NCBI RefSeq assembly: GCF_003937945.1
Contig: NZ_RSEC01000024.1
Coordinates: 124,001 to 188,000 of the forward strand
Length of the DNA: 64,000 bases
DNA from: Amycolatopsis eburnea
GTDB lineage: Bacteria; Actinomycetota; Actinomycetes; Mycobacteriales; Pseudonocardiaceae
Direction: 5' to 3'
Shown here: piece by piece, positions 38,865 to 47,957 of the stretch
How positions within the stretch are numbered: the stretch's first letter is position 1
How the letters are laid out: each line of letters begins with the position of its first letter
The notes under the pieces: model-generated
Seen by the model: only the letters and a program-made list of their open reading frames with translations
Databases searched by the model: none
Told to the model about the DNA's origin: nothing
Translations under genes and position numbers: made by a program

Positions 38865-39479
38865 GTGAGCACGACCGACAACACCGACACTACTTCCCGC
38901 CGCCGCGGCCGGCGGCCCGCCGGCCAGGACACCCGCACGGCGCTGGTCGAGGCCGCGCGGGCGGTGTTCGCCGAGAACGGCTACGACGGCGCGACGGTGC
39001 GCGCGATCGCCACCCGCGCCGGCGTCGACGCGGCGATGGTCAACCACTGGTTCGGCAGCAAGGAAGGCCTGTTCGCGAAGGCCGTGCTCCAGCTCCCGTT
39101 CGACCCCCTGGAGCTGCAGGGGGAGATCCGCCGCGGCCCGGACGGCGAGATCGGCGAACGCATCGTCCGCACCTTCCTCACCCGCTGGGACGGCGCGGGC
39201 GGCGACGTCTTCCAGGCGCTGGTCCGCAGCATCACCGGCCACGAGCAGGCCGGCCAGGTCCTGCGGAGCTTCTTCCAGAACTTCTTCACCGGGCTGATCA
39301 CGTCGATCGGCTCGGACCGCATCCCGCTGCGCACGGCGCTCTGCGCGTCCCAGCTGGTCGGCATGGGCATGATCCGGTACGTGGCGAAGTTCGAGCCCCT
39401 GGTGGCGGCGGAGGTCGACACCCTCGTGGCGGCGGTGGCGCCGACCGTGCAGCGCTACATCACCGGCGAGATCGACTAG
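38865..39479 (+). CDS. TetR family transcriptional regulator
   Basis: 204 residues from GTG. Arg-rich lead (RRRGRRPAG) and helix-turn-helix [47 protein letters not shown]-terminal domain of the TetR_C group seen in actinobacterial regulators of this type. It is clearly paralogous to the regulator at 41473 (shared [13 protein letters not shown], HxFGSK). Divergent from trpE with a palindrome between; whether it controls trp genes is untested. Overlaps the DUF1304 gene by 4 nt. Confidence 0.88.
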   Translation: MSTTDNTDTTSRRRGRRPAGQDTRTALVEAARAVFAENGYDGATVRAIATRAGVDAAMVNHWFGSKEGLFAKAVLQLPFDPLELQGEIRRGPDGEIGERIVRTFLTRWDGAGGDVFQALVRSITGHEQAGQVLRSFFQNFFTGLITSIGSDRIPLRTALCASQLVGMGMIRYVAKFEPLVAAEVDTLVAAVAPTVQRYITGEID

Positions 39480-39838
39480 CGGGCGAGCAGCAGCGCGAGC
39501 AGCGCCAGCGCGCCCGGCAGCACCTGCACGAACAGGATCCGCTTGCTCGCCGTCGCCGCGCCGTAGAGGCCCGCGACGATGACGCACACCAGGCCGTACA
39601 GCTTGAGCTGGAAGCCCGACGGGTCACTCGCGATCAGGCCCCACACCAGCGCGAGCGCCAGGAAGCCGTTGTACAGCCCCTGGTTCGCGGCGAGCGTCTT
39701 GCTCTCCTCCGCGAACTCCTTCGTGGTGCCGAAGGCGGCGCGGGCGCGCGGCGTGGTCCAGAGAAACATCTCCAGGACGACGATGTAGACGTGGATCAGG
39801 GCGACGAGCCCGACCAGGACGTCGGCGACGATGGTCAC
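39476..39838 (-). CDS. DUF1304 family membrane protein
   Basis: 120 residues, four membrane helices. Typical DUF1304 features: [17 protein letters not shown] at the N-terminus, [17 protein letters not shown], and a small terminal helix. Function unknown. GTGA overlap with hisI makes it the last gene of the hisF-hisI operon, probably a passenger. Confidence 0.85.
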   Translation of the reverse strand: MTIVADVLVGLVALIHVYIVVLEMFLWTTPRARAAFGTTKEFAEESKTLAANQGLYNGFLALALVWGLIASDPSGFQLKLYGLVCVIVAGLYGAATASKRILFVQVLPGALALLALLLAR

Positions 39839-40197
39839 GCGTGCTCTTTCTCATCCGCCAGGAGCAGCCGCTCCTCGGTGTCGAAACAGGTGTGCGTGCC
39901 GGTGTGACAGGCCGGGCCGGTCTGGTCGACGCGCAGCAGCACCGTATCGCCGTCGCAGTCGATGCGCACCTCGCGAACGTGCTGGTAGTGGCCGGACGTC
40001 TCGCCCTTGACCCACAGCTTCCGCCGGCTGCGCGACCAGTAGGTGCCGCGGCGGGTGGCCAGGGTCGCGGCGAGGGCGTCGTCGTTCATCCAGGCCATCA
40101 TCAGCACGTCGGAGGTGGCGTGCTCGACGACGACCGCGGCGATCAGGCCGTCGGCGTTGCGCTTGAGGCGCGCCGAGACGGCCGCGTCCAGGCTCAT
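39835..40197 (-). CDS. hisI: Phosphoribosyl-AMP cyclohydrolase
   Basis: 120 residues. Opens the adenine ring of PR-AMP, third step of histidine synthesis. Zinc/magnesium site blocks are present: [25 protein letters not shown] and CHTGTHTCF. Monofunctional (no HisE part). ATG overlaps the stop of the small membrane protein (ATGA), and its own stop overlaps DUF1304. Confidence 0.95.
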   Translation of the reverse strand: MSLDAAVSARLKRNADGLIAAVVVEHATSDVLMMAWMNDDALAATLATRRGTYWSRSRRKLWVKGETSGHYQHVREVRIDCDGDTVLLRVDQTGPACHTGTHTCFDTEERLLLADEKEHA

Positions 40198-40571
40198 GCT
40201 TGCGCTCCCAGGATGTGCCGCTTGAGCGGCATCGAGTTCAACAGGACGAACGCGTAGCCGTAGCCCGCGAAGGACAGGCCGGAGAACAGCTTGTTCCACC
40301 ACAGTTCCGCGGCCAGCAGCAGGAAGGCGTGCAGCAGCGCGAACACCACGGTGACGACCAGGCCGCCGATGCGCGCGCTGCCCATCTTGTGCACGAGCCC
40401 GGTCGTCACGACGCCGCCGAGGATGAGCGCGAGCGCGGGCACCCGGTAGATCGCCAGCCCCGCGCCCGCGCCGAGCACCGGGATCAGGTCGAGCAGCGCC
40501 CACGCCACCGGCAGCCCGATCAGCAGGGCGGCGGTGACCTTCACCTCGACGGGTGCCTGCCAGGACTTCAC
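40194..40571 (-). CDS. Small membrane protein inside the his operon
   Basis: 125 residues with four hydrophobic segments ([67 protein letters not shown]). GTG start overlaps the hisF stop; its stop overlaps hisI. No family recognised beyond a generic integral membrane protein. Tight overlaps on both sides show it is translated with the his genes. Confidence 0.75.
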   Translation of the reverse strand: MKSWQAPVEVKVTAALLIGLPVAWALLDLIPVLGAGAGLAIYRVPALALILGGVVTTGLVHKMGSARIGGLVVTVVFALLHAFLLLAAELWWNKLFSGLSFAGYGYAFVLLNSMPLKRHILGAQA

Positions 40572-41341
40572 CGGACCTCGACCCCGCCTTCGCGCAGCGC
40601 GCCCTTGACGTCGCCGATCTCCAGCTGTCCGAAGTGGAACACGCTGGCCGCGAGCACCGCGTCCGCGCCCGTTTTCACGGCGGGCAGGAAGTGCTCGAGC
40701 GCGCCCGCTCCCCCGCTGGCGATCACCGGGACCCGCACGGCCTTGCGGACCAGCTCGATGAGCTCGAGGTCGAAGCCGTTCTTGGTGCCGTCGGCGTCCA
40801 TGGAGTTCAGCAGGATCTCGCCGACGCCGAGCTCTTCGCCGCGCGCGGCCCACTCGACGGCGTCGATCCCGGTGCCGCGGCGGCCGCCGTGCGTGGTGAC
40901 CTCGAAGCCGGACGCGGTCGGCTCGCCGCCTTCGGGCACGCGGCGCGCGTCGACGGAGAGCACGATGCACTGCGCGCCGAACCGGCGTGAGGCCTCGTGG
41001 AGGAACTCCGGCCGGGCGATGGCGGCGGTGTTGATGCTCACCTTGTCCGCGCCGGTGCGCAGGAGCCGGTTGACGTCGTCGTTGCTCCGGACGCCGCCGC
41101 CGACGGTGAGCGGGATGAACACCTGCTCGGCGGTGCGGCGGACCACGTCGTAGGTGGTTTCGCGGTCGCCGGAGGACGCCGTGACGTCGAGGAACGTCAG
41201 CTCGTCGGCCCCTTCGGCGTCGTAACGCCGGGCCAGCTCGACCGGGTCGCCGGCGTCGCGGAGGCCGGCGAAGTTGACGCCCTTCACGACCCGGCCCGCG
41301 TCGACGTCGAGACAGGGGATCACCCGCACCGCGACAGACAT
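40568..41341 (-). CDS. hisF: Imidazole glycerol phosphate synthase, cyclase subunit
   Basis: 257 residues, TIM barrel. Uses ammonia from HisH to form IGP and AICAR. Catalytic Asp12 in [10 protein letters not shown] and the second Asp in [13 protein letters not shown] are present, with phosphate-binding [14 protein letters not shown] (41354-41349) lies 7 nt before the ATG, suggesting a leaderless mRNA. Its partner hisH is 13 kb away rather than adjacent. Confidence 0.96.
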   Translation of the reverse strand: MSVAVRVIPCLDVDAGRVVKGVNFAGLRDAGDPVELARRYDAEGADELTFLDVTASSGDRETTYDVVRRTAEQVFIPLTVGGGVRSNDDVNRLLRTGADKVSINTAAIARPEFLHEASRRFGAQCIVLSVDARRVPEGGEPTASGFEVTTHGGRRGTGIDAVEWAARGEELGVGEILLNSMDADGTKNGFDLELIELVRKAVRVPVIASGGAGALEHFLPAVKTGADAVLAASVFHFGQLEIGDVKGALREGGVEVR

Positions 41342-41348
41342 GCGCACC

Positions 41349-41466
41349 AGCGTAGTCAAAGGGGCTCGGAGAGCCTTATTCAGCCGTCGCCCGCCGCATG
41401 ACTTCCGCGCGGACCCGCGGCCGGCGTTCGGGGCGCGGCGGGCTGACCAGAATAAGGCTCTAAGCT
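41349..41466. promoter_or_regulatory. Divergent hisF / tetR control region with a long inverted repeat
   Basis: Minus-strand TACGCT (41354-41349) serves hisF; plus-strand TAAGCT (41461-41466) is 6 nt before the tetR ATG. AGAGCCTTATTC (41370-41381) and GAATAAGGCTCT (41450-41461) are perfect inverted copies 68 bp apart, one adjoining the tetR -10. Likely paired operators of the adjacent TetR protein. Confidence 0.6.
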
Positions 41467-41472
41467 CTGGCA

Positions 41473-42078
41473 ATGGCACGGGCGGGACGGCGGCCGGGAC
41501 AGACGGAGACGCGCGAGAAGATCCTCGACGCGGCCCGCCACCGGTTCGCCGAGCTGGGCTACGACGGCGCGACGGTCCGCGGGATCGCCGCCGACGCGGG
41601 CGTCAACGCGGCACTGTTGCACCACTTCTTCGGCAGCAAGCAGGCCCTCTTCGCGGCGGCGATGAACCTCCCGGTCAACCCGGCGACACTGGTCCCGGCC
41701 ATCCTCGCGGGCCCGCGCTCGGGGGTGGGCGAACGCCTGGTGCGGGCGTTCCTGGCGGTGTGGGCGGCCCCGGAGGGACGCACACCGTTCCTCGCGATGC
41801 TGCGCGCGGCGGCGACGAACGAGCAGGTCGCGCTGATGATGCGCCAGTTCATCGAGCGCACGGTGCTGGCCGAGGTGGCGCGGGCGCTGGCGGTGCCCAG
41901 GATCCGGGTGACCGGCGTCGCGGCGCAGATGATGGGCGTCGCGCTGCTGCGGTACGTGATCAAGCTGCCCCCGCTGGCCGAAGCCGGCGACGAGGAGATC
42001 GTCGCGCTGCTGGCCCCGGTGGCCCAGTACTACCTGGATTCCCGCGACGGTGTCGAAACGGGCGGGGCGCGTTCGTAG
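41473..42078 (+). CDS. TetR family transcriptional regulator
   Basis: 201 residues. Helix-turn-helix [45 protein letters not shown], closely similar to the regulator at 38865, suggesting duplication within this locus. Leaderless start. Flanked by 12-bp inverted operator-like repeats, so probably autorepressed; the next gene (DHFR-like, 36 nt away) may be co-transcribed. Confidence 0.88.
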   Translation: MARAGRRPGQTETREKILDAARHRFAELGYDGATVRGIAADAGVNAALLHHFFGSKQALFAAAMNLPVNPATLVPAILAGPRSGVGERLVRAFLAVWAAPEGRTPFLAMLRAAATNEQVALMMRQFIERTVLAEVARALAVPRIRVTGVAAQMMGVALLRYVIKLPPLAEAGDEEIVALLAPVAQYYLDSRDGVETGGARS

Positions 42079-42114
42079 CGGGGGTGAAAGTCCCCCTTAC
42101 CCGAGGAGCGCCCG

Positions 42115-42681
42115 ATGACCGCCCAGTACACGTTCGACGTCTTCATGAGCCTCGACGGCTTCGGTTCCCACACCGGCGATTGGGGTGGCTACTGGGGCAA
42201 GCAGGGCCCCGGGCTGCTCGCGCACCGCCTCGCGCAGTACCGCGAGGACCAGCGGATGGTCTTCGGCGCGCACACCCACCGGGTGAACGCGCGGATGCTG
42301 TCGGCCGCGGCGGAGCTCGACCCGTGGGTGGCCCGCCTCCGCACCCTCCCGGCGACGGTGGTGTCCACCACGCTCGACGATCCCCTCGGCTGGCCGGACG
42401 CGACGATCGTGGCCGGCGACGCCGCCGAGGTCGTCGCGCGGCTCAAGGCGGAGTCGCCGGTGCCGCTGCGGTCGCACGGGAGCCTGTCGCTGAACCGCGC
42501 CCTGCTGGCGGCGGGCCTGGTGGACCGCGTCCAGGTGACGGTGTTCCCGGTGCTCACGGGCCGGACGGGCGTCCGGCCCGTCTTCGAGGGCGTCCCGGAC
42601 CTCGACCTGGAGCTGCTGGCGACCCGGACCTTCGACGGCGGGACGCAGGAGCTGGTCTACCGGCCGACGCTGCACGGGTGA
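42115..42681 (+). CDS. Dihydrofolate reductase family (RibD C-terminal-like) protein
   Basis: 188 residues. N-terminal FDVFMSLDGFGSHTGDWGGYWGKQG and C-terminal SHGSLSLNRALLAAGLVDRVQVTVFPVLTGRTG match the YyaP/YwjB-like branch of the DHFR/RibD reductases, which are not the house-keeping folA enzyme. GAGGAG lies 7 nt before the ATG. Substrate unknown; could be controlled by the upstream TetR. Confidence 0.87.
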   Translation: MTAQYTFDVFMSLDGFGSHTGDWGGYWGKQGPGLLAHRLAQYREDQRMVFGAHTHRVNARMLSAAAELDPWVARLRTLPATVVSTTLDDPLGWPDATIVAGDAAEVVARLKAESPVPLRSHGSLSLNRALLAAGLVDRVQVTVFPVLTGRTGVRPVFEGVPDLDLELLATRTFDGGTQELVYRPTLHG

Positions 42682-42722
42682 AGCGGGCATCCGGCGTTCA
42701 CGTCCCGGACACCCGATTCGTC

Positions 42723-42728
42723 TAGTTT
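42723..42728 (+). promoter_or_regulatory. -10 element of the phytase gene
   Basis: TAGTTT lies 6 nt before the GTG at 42735 and supports that codon as a leaderless start. Confidence 0.5.
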
Positions 42729-42734
42729 CCGCGC

Positions 42735-43946
42735 GTGCGCAGACTTCTTCCGGCGGCCGTGGCCGCCGTCACCCTGCTGTCCGCCGTTCCCGCCTCCGCC
42801 GCGTCACCGGACCCCTCGCCGGTGGCCCAGACGCAGGCCTTCGTCGACGATTCCGCCGCGTCCCCGGCCAACGCCGATGCCGACGACCCGGCCATCTGGG
42901 TCCACCCGCACGATCCGTCCCGCAGCGTGGTGCTGGGGACGCTCAAGGAGGGCGGGCTCGCCGCGTTCGACCTGGACGCGCGGACGCTCCAGCTGGTCGC
43001 CGCGCCGCCCGCGCCGGGGCCCGGCGCCGCTCCCGGGCGGTTCAACAACGTCGACGTCGTCGGCGACCTCGCCGTCGTGAGCGACCGGGGGCGCGACCGG
43101 ATCCGGGTCTACCGGATCGACCCGGCAGGCGCCGCGGCGGGCGGGCACGTGCTGCGGGACGTCACCGATCCCGCCGCCGCGCCGGTTTTCGCCGCATCGG
43201 AGTCCGAAGTGGACAGTCAGCGGACCGCGTACGGCCTCGCCGCGGGACGCGACCCGCGCACCGGCGTCCGGTGGGTGGCGGTGACGCGGCGGCACGAGAC
43301 GCGCGTGGCGCTGCTGAAGCTGGCCGACCGGCCGGACGGCACCGTCGGCACGGTGCCGCTGGCCACCGTCGACCTGCCGTCGTCGTTCCGGCTGCCGGAC
43401 GGCACGACGTGGTCGCCCTGCGAGGAACCCGGCGAAGGCCCGCAGCTGGAGGGGTCGGTGTTCGACGGCCGCGTGCTCTACACCGCCCAGGAGGACGTCG
43501 GGATCTGGCGGATCCCGCTGACGTCCGCCGGGTTCGGGCGCCCCGAGCTGGTCGACCGGGTGCGCTCCTACGGCGTCCCGCAGCGCTGGGACGCCGCGAC
43601 CGAGGAGTGCGTCGCCGACGGCGCCGACCCGGGTTTCGGCGGCCGGTGGCTCGAGGCCGACGCCGAAGGGCTGGCGGTCGCGGACGGCACGCTGTTCGCG
43701 TCGAGCCAGGGCGACTCCCGGTTCGTCGTGTACGGCCACCGCACGCGCGACCTCCGGATCGTCGCAGGCCGCGGCACCGACTCGGTCGAGCACTCCGACG
43801 GCTCGGCGATCACCACCACACCGCTCGGCCGCCGCTACCCGCACGGCCTCCTGGTGGTCCACGACGGCGAGCGCCGCCCGTCGGCGGGCGATCTCCCGAC
43901 CACGGGCTTCGCCTTCGTGCGCCTCGAAGACGTCCTCCGCGGGTAA
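42735..43946 (+). CDS. Secreted beta-propeller phytase
   Basis: 403 residues. Signal peptide of about 22 residues (MRRLLPAAVAAVTLLSAVPASA). The phytase blocks DADDPAIWVHPHDPSRS, VVLGTLKEGGLAAFDLD, RFNNVDVV, ADAEGLAVADGTLFASSQGDSRFVVY are those of calcium-dependent six-bladed propeller phytases. It would release phosphate from extracellular inositol phosphates. Stands alone with its own leaderless promoter and a following perfect hairpin. No Pho-box was recognised. Confidence 0.9.
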   Translation: MRRLLPAAVAAVTLLSAVPASAASPDPSPVAQTQAFVDDSAASPANADADDPAIWVHPHDPSRSVVLGTLKEGGLAAFDLDARTLQLVAAPPAPGPGAAPGRFNNVDVVGDLAVVSDRGRDRIRVYRIDPAGAAAGGHVLRDVTDPAAAPVFAASESEVDSQRTAYGLAAGRDPRTGVRWVAVTRRHETRVALLKLADRPDGTVGTVPLATVDLPSSFRLPDGTTWSPCEEPGEGPQLEGSVFDGRVLYTAQEDVGIWRIPLTSAGFGRPELVDRVRSYGVPQRWDAATEECVADGADPGFGGRWLEADAEGLAVADGTLFASSQGDSRFVVYGHRTRDLRIVAGRGTDSVEHSDGSAITTTPLGRRYPHGLLVVHDGERRPSAGDLPTTGFAFVRLEDVLRG

Positions 43947-43986
43947 CACCGGATTTTTCCCGGCACCATTGTCCAGGATTTGTCCC

Positions 43987-44025
43987 GTTATCGGCCGCGG
44001 TGATTCTTTTACCGCGGCCGATAAC
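43987..44025 (+). terminator. Perfect hairpin after the phytase gene
   Basis: 15-bp arms GTTATCGGCCGCGGT (43987-44001) and its complement (44011-44025) around the loop gattctttt. 40 nt after the phytase stop and 46 nt upstream of the next -10. Confidence 0.8.
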
Positions 44026-44070
44026 CCGCAACTGTCCACTGATGGCGGTATCTCCGGCATCGATTCTGCG

Positions 44071-44076
44071 TAGGTT
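44071..44076 (+). promoter_or_regulatory. -10 element of the beta-helix gene
   Basis: TAGGTT, 6 nt before the ATG at 44083; leaderless arrangement. Confidence 0.5.
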
Positions 44077-44082
44077 CACGGC

Positions 44083-45570
44083 ATGCCGCGCCTCCATTCC
44101 GCGCTCGTCGTCCTGCTCGTGGCCGCCTCCGTTGTTCCCGTTTTCCCGGCCGCCGCGGCCGACGGGACCGCGACGGGTGCGGTCTGCGACAACCAGCCCG
44201 CGCTCCACGCCCAGGCGCCGCCGGGCGCCGTGGCCGTCGACCTGGCCGTCGAAGGTGACCTGAGCGTCAAGACGCAGGCGTCGCCGCCGGGGACCACCTT
44301 CTGGCTGCCACCCGGCACGCACCGGCTGGCGCCCGACCAGTACGGGCAGGTCATCCCCAAGGACGGCGACGTCTACCTCGGCGCCCCCGGCGCGGTGCTC
44401 GACGGCCGCGGCGTCAACCGGGCCGCGTTCACCCAGCAGGCCAAGGACGTCGTCATCCGCGGCCTCACCATCCAGAACTTCGTCGCGCCCCAGGACCAGG
44501 GCGTCGTCAACCACGACTCCGGCGAGCACTGGGTCATCGAGAACACCACCATCCAGCACAACACCGGCGCCGCGCTGATGGCCGGCGCCCGGCAGGTGGT
44601 GCGGGCCAGCTGCCTGCGCGACAACGGGCAGTACGGGATGAACGCCTACCGCCCCGACAACGCGATCACCGGGCTGCTCGTCGAGGGCAACGAAATCACC
44701 GGCAACAACGTCGACGACTGGGAAACGCGCAACCCCGGCTGCGGCTGCAGCGGCGGAATCAAGTTCTGGGCCGTGAACGGCGCCGACGTCCGCGGCAACT
44801 GGATCCACCACAACCACGGCGTCGGCCTGTGGGCGGACACCAATGACAACGATTTCCTGATCGAAGACAACGTCATCGAAGACAATGACGCGGAAGCGAT
44901 CTTCTACGAGATCAGCTACAACGTCGTGATCCGGCACAACGCCATCCGCCGCAACAATGTGGTGGCGGGCAGCCGGCGCGCCTCCCGCGGCGACAACTTC
45001 CCGTCCGCGTCGGTGTACCTCTCCGAATCCGGCGGCGAACCCCGCGTGCCGGCCCGCACCGACGTCATCGACATCTACGGCAACACCTTCGAGGACAACT
45101 GGTCCGGCATCACGCTGTGGGAGAACGCCGACCGCTTCTGCAACAGCCCGGCGAACACGTCGACCGCGACCTGCACCAAGCTCGTCGCCGACCGCACCCG
45201 GTGCGCGGCACCGGGCATCGAGTCGGCGCCGCTGTACGACGACTGCCGCTGGAAGACCCAGCGGGTGGAGATCCATTCGAACACCTTCCGCTTCGATCCG
45301 GCCCGCCCTGGCTGCGCCGGGCTGTGCGGCCGGATGGCCGTGCTGTCGAACTACGGCACCTACCCGGCGTGGTCCCCGTACCGGGGCACGCTGGTGCAGG
45401 AGGCGATCACCCACGACCAGGACAACTACTGGTACAGCAACGACTACTTCGGCCCGTGGGCGTTCGTCGCCGGCGACACCTCCCGCACCCTCACCGCGGC
45501 GCAGTGGCAGAACGATCCCTGGAACCAGGACGACTGCGCCTCCTTCGACGGCGTGACCCCGAACTGCTGA
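44083..45570 (+). CDS. Secreted right-handed parallel beta-helix protein
   Basis: 495 residues. Signal peptide of about 26 residues ending PAAAA. Repeating beta-helix coils are visible: VVIRGLTIQNF, WVIENTTIQHNTG, GLLVEGNEITGNN, VRGNWIHHNHGVGLW, FLIEDNVIEDNDAEAI, VVIRHNAIRRNN, IDIYGNTFEDNWSGI. The fold is shared by pectate lyases, polysaccharide lyases/hydrolases and epimerases; no catalytic set could be assigned. Several Cys pairs (CGC, CRW, CAGLC) suggest disulphides outside the cell. Probably a carbohydrate-active enzyme or binding protein. Confidence 0.85.
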   Translation: MPRLHSALVVLLVAASVVPVFPAAAADGTATGAVCDNQPALHAQAPPGAVAVDLAVEGDLSVKTQASPPGTTFWLPPGTHRLAPDQYGQVIPKDGDVYLGAPGAVLDGRGVNRAAFTQQAKDVVIRGLTIQNFVAPQDQGVVNHDSGEHWVIENTTIQHNTGAALMAGARQVVRASCLRDNGQYGMNAYRPDNAITGLLVEGNEITGNNVDDWETRNPGCGCSGGIKFWAVNGADVRGNWIHHNHGVGLWADTNDNDFLIEDNVIEDNDAEAIFYEISYNVVIRHNAIRRNNVVAGSRRASRGDNFPSASVYLSESGGEPRVPARTDVIDIYGNTFEDNWSGITLWENADRFCNSPANTSTATCTKLVADRTRCAAPGIESAPLYDDCRWKTQRVEIHSNTFRFDPARPGCAGLCGRMAVLSNYGTYPAWSPYRGTLVQEAITHDQDNYWYSNDYFGPWAFVAGDTSRTLTAAQWQNDPWNQDDCASFDGVTPNC

Positions 45571-45574
45571 CCGG

Positions 45575-47161
45575 TCACCAGAAGAAGATCCGGGGGCTCA
45601 CCCGTGGCGGTGGCGCGATCCGCGGCACCCGGGCGGTCTCCGGGGGCACCGTGAACCGGTCCGGCAGGGTGGAGCTGTACCTCCCCGGGTCGTAGGAGTA
45701 CGGCAGCCGGAAGTAGTCCGGTGGCGTCAGGCGCAGCGGCGGGATTTCCGGGAACGTCAACCGCAGCCGGCCCGACGGGTCGAGCACCGGGGGCGGCGTC
45801 CTGGCCTGGATCACCTCCGTCACCTTCTGGTCGAGCTGCCCCGGCGCCGCCCGCAACGCCGACACCGACGCCTGGAACGCGCGGGCCGCCTCCTCGGCGC
45901 GGGGTGCCGCGGCCGCCACCGGACGGCTGACGTCCGTCCGGTCGACCAGGCCCGCCGCCTCGCGGTCGACCGCCGCGGCGAAGTCGCGCGGGCTTCGCAC
46001 GGCGATCTCGGCCAAGCGGTCGTAGAGCGGGCTCAGCCTGTCCTGCAGGGTCTTGTCGGCCGCCTCGGCGAACGCCTGCACGAGCGGTTCGAGGATCGGG
46101 ACCGCCTCGGTGACCGGCTTCGTCACCGCCAGGATCCGTTCGGTGGCGACCTTCTCCACCTGCAGGCTCACCTTCTTGCGGCCGTCCGCGACCAGGTCGA
46201 TCCCCGGCTCGGCCGGGCGGGCACCGACGGCCGCCTCGGCCGCGGCCACCTGCTCGGGCGTGATGCCGGGCGGCGCCTCGCGCGCACCCGCGCCGTCGAC
46301 CCGCACCTCGGGCGCGAGCGCGTCGGCCCGCTGCCGGCCCAGCGCCTCGGCGCGGAGTGCCTCGTCGACCACGGGCACCGCCACGTCGTAGCCCGACTTG
46401 GCCCGCTCGGCGCTGCTGCGCGCGGCTTCGGCCACGCCGGCCAGGTCCGTGCGGCGGACGGCGAGCGCGTCCCGGTACGCCTGCGGCAGCGACGCTTCGA
46501 CCTTGCCGTACAGCTTCCCCGCCACCCGCTGCGTCAGGTCCGCCTCGATCTTCCGGGTCACGTCGGCGTAGCCCTGCTGGGCGATCTTGAACTTCACCTG
46601 CAGGTCGGTGGCCGGTACGCCGAGCTGCATGCCGAACAGCGACAGCGACGCCAGCGTCGCGAGCCCGGCGGCCGCGGGCCCGCTGTACTTCGTGTAGAAG
46701 TCGGCGCCCCGGCCGAGCCCCGCCGCCGCGCGCCCCCGCCAGCCGTCGGACCGGCGCGCGAGCAGCAGGCACGTCAGCAGGTAGACGCCGATCAGCGCGG
46801 CGAACACCGAGAACTCGCTCAGCTTCAGGTGCTCCGAGAAGAACTTCGACACCGCCTCGAAGAACCGTTGCAGCGAAATGAGCCAGCCCGTGCCGGACGT
46901 GTCCGCGAACCACCGCAGGTACGCCGACAGCCCCAGGTACGCCGTCGCGGCCACGCCGACCGGCACGAGGTACAGCACCCCGAACGCGGCCAGGTGGTAC
47001 TTCAGTCCCGAACCCCCGCCGGCGAACCGCCGCGTGTACCGGCGGCAGCCCGCGACGAGTCCCCAGACCGCCCCCGTGAACAACGCGAACGGACCGATCG
47101 CGAACGCGGCCACGAGCACCGCCACGCCGGCCGAAACGGCTGCCGCCTTCCCCCTCGTCAT
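45575..47161 (-). CDS. Hypothetical membrane protein with large charged extracytoplasmic domain
   Basis: 528 residues from the ATG at 47161, which has GGAGGAGGGG 3 nt upstream. Four N-terminal membrane helices (about 5-160, including FAIGPFALFTGAVWGLVAG and FSVFAALIGVYLLTCLLLA) and a fifth near residue 190. The remaining 330 residues are Ala/Glu/Arg-rich with coiled-coil character and a Pro-rich end (IPPLRLTPPDYFRLPYSYDPG...). No family recognised. Convergent with the beta-helix gene (4-nt gap). May be an envelope scaffold; no functional claim. Confidence 0.65.
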   Translation of the reverse strand: MTRGKAAAVSAGVAVLVAAFAIGPFALFTGAVWGLVAGCRRYTRRFAGGGSGLKYHLAAFGVLYLVPVGVAATAYLGLSAYLRWFADTSGTGWLISLQRFFEAVSKFFSEHLKLSEFSVFAALIGVYLLTCLLLARRSDGWRGRAAAGLGRGADFYTKYSGPAAAGLATLASLSLFGMQLGVPATDLQVKFKIAQQGYADVTRKIEADLTQRVAGKLYGKVEASLPQAYRDALAVRRTDLAGVAEAARSSAERAKSGYDVAVPVVDEALRAEALGRQRADALAPEVRVDGAGAREAPPGITPEQVAAAEAAVGARPAEPGIDLVADGRKKVSLQVEKVATERILAVTKPVTEAVPILEPLVQAFAEAADKTLQDRLSPLYDRLAEIAVRSPRDFAAAVDREAAGLVDRTDVSRPVAAAAPRAEEAARAFQASVSALRAAPGQLDQKVTEVIQARTPPPVLDPSGRLRLTFPEIPPLRLTPPDYFRLPYSYDPGRYSSTLPDRFTVPPETARVPRIAPPPRVSPRIFFW

Positions 47162-47459
47162 CGCCCCTCCTCCAGGTCGTCTTCCTCCCGGATCCCAGGA
47201 AAGCACGGGCCACCGACAGGAATTTCCGGGCGGCCGGACCCCACCGCGGAAACCGGGAACGCACCGGAGTCACCGGCCACCCGGACCGGTGAACACCGAG
47301 TCCGTCACCCCCGGCGAACACCCTCCGGCAAGGCGCGCACTGTGACCGCGACCACGCCGGACTGGGCCGAACCGGTGAACTCGCCCCGAAAAAACTTTCC
47401 GCCCGCGTGCATCAACCCGGCCCCCTCGCGCGTCCATGGGAAGAACGGAAGGGACGCGT

Positions 47460-47957
47460 GTGAGCTTCGAAGAGTTCGTCGCGGAGCGGCTGGACGGCCT
47501 GCTCCGCTACGCCACCGTCCTGACGAACGACCCGCACCTGGCGCAGGACATCGTCCAGGACGTGCTGCTGCGCGCCCAGCAGCGGTGGGACGGCATCGAC
47601 GCCCCGCCGTCGTACGTGCGGCGGATGATCACCAACGAATACCTCTCGTGGCGCCGGCGGGCCGTGCGGCGGATGGTGCCGAGCAGCCACGACGTCCTCG
47701 ACGCGCTCGGCCCGCCCGAAGCCGACCCGGCCACCGCCTACGACGAGCGGGACGCGATGCTCGGCCTGCTCGCCACGCTGCCCCGCAAGCAGCGCGCGGC
47801 GATCGTGCTGCGGTACTACGAGAACTACTCCGACGCCGAGATCGCCGCGGTCCTGCGCTGCGGCGCGTCCACCGTGCGCAGCCAGATTTCCCGCGCGCTG
47901 GCCACCCTGCGCCAGGCGCCGCACCCCGCGGTACTCACCACCGGAGCTGGAGAATGA
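47460..47957 (+). CDS. SigE-family ECF RNA polymerase sigma factor
   Basis: 165 residues from a GTG with GGAAGGGA 5 nt upstream. Region 2 (FVAERLDGLLRYATVLTNDPHLAQDIVQDVLLRAQQRW) and region 4 (MLGLLATLPRKQRAAIVLRYYENYSDAEIAAVLRCGASTVRSQISRAL) match the small SigE-type ECF group of Streptomyces and relatives. The downstream ATGA-coupled membrane protein is its probable regulator. The 298-nt upstream gap (47162-47459) has no clear target promoter. Confidence 0.92.
   Translation: MSFEEFVAERLDGLLRYATVLTNDPHLAQDIVQDVLLRAQQRWDGIDAPPSYVRRMITNEYLSWRRRAVRRMVPSSHDVLDALGPPEADPATAYDERDAMLGLLATLPRKQRAAIVLRYYENYSDAEIAAVLRCGASTVRSQISRALATLRQAPHPAVLTTGAGE

Noticed and set aside
47162..47459. ECF-type promoter (GGGAAC or GTGAAC with a CGTC-like -10) before the sigma factor gene.
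   Set aside because: Several GAAC motifs occur but none has a convincing -10 at 16-17 bp.
46829..47953. Upstream extension of the sigma-partner frame by about 375 codons.
   Set aside because: It lies antisense to the large membrane protein and then out of frame across the sigma gene; the ATGA junction at 47954 marks the true start.
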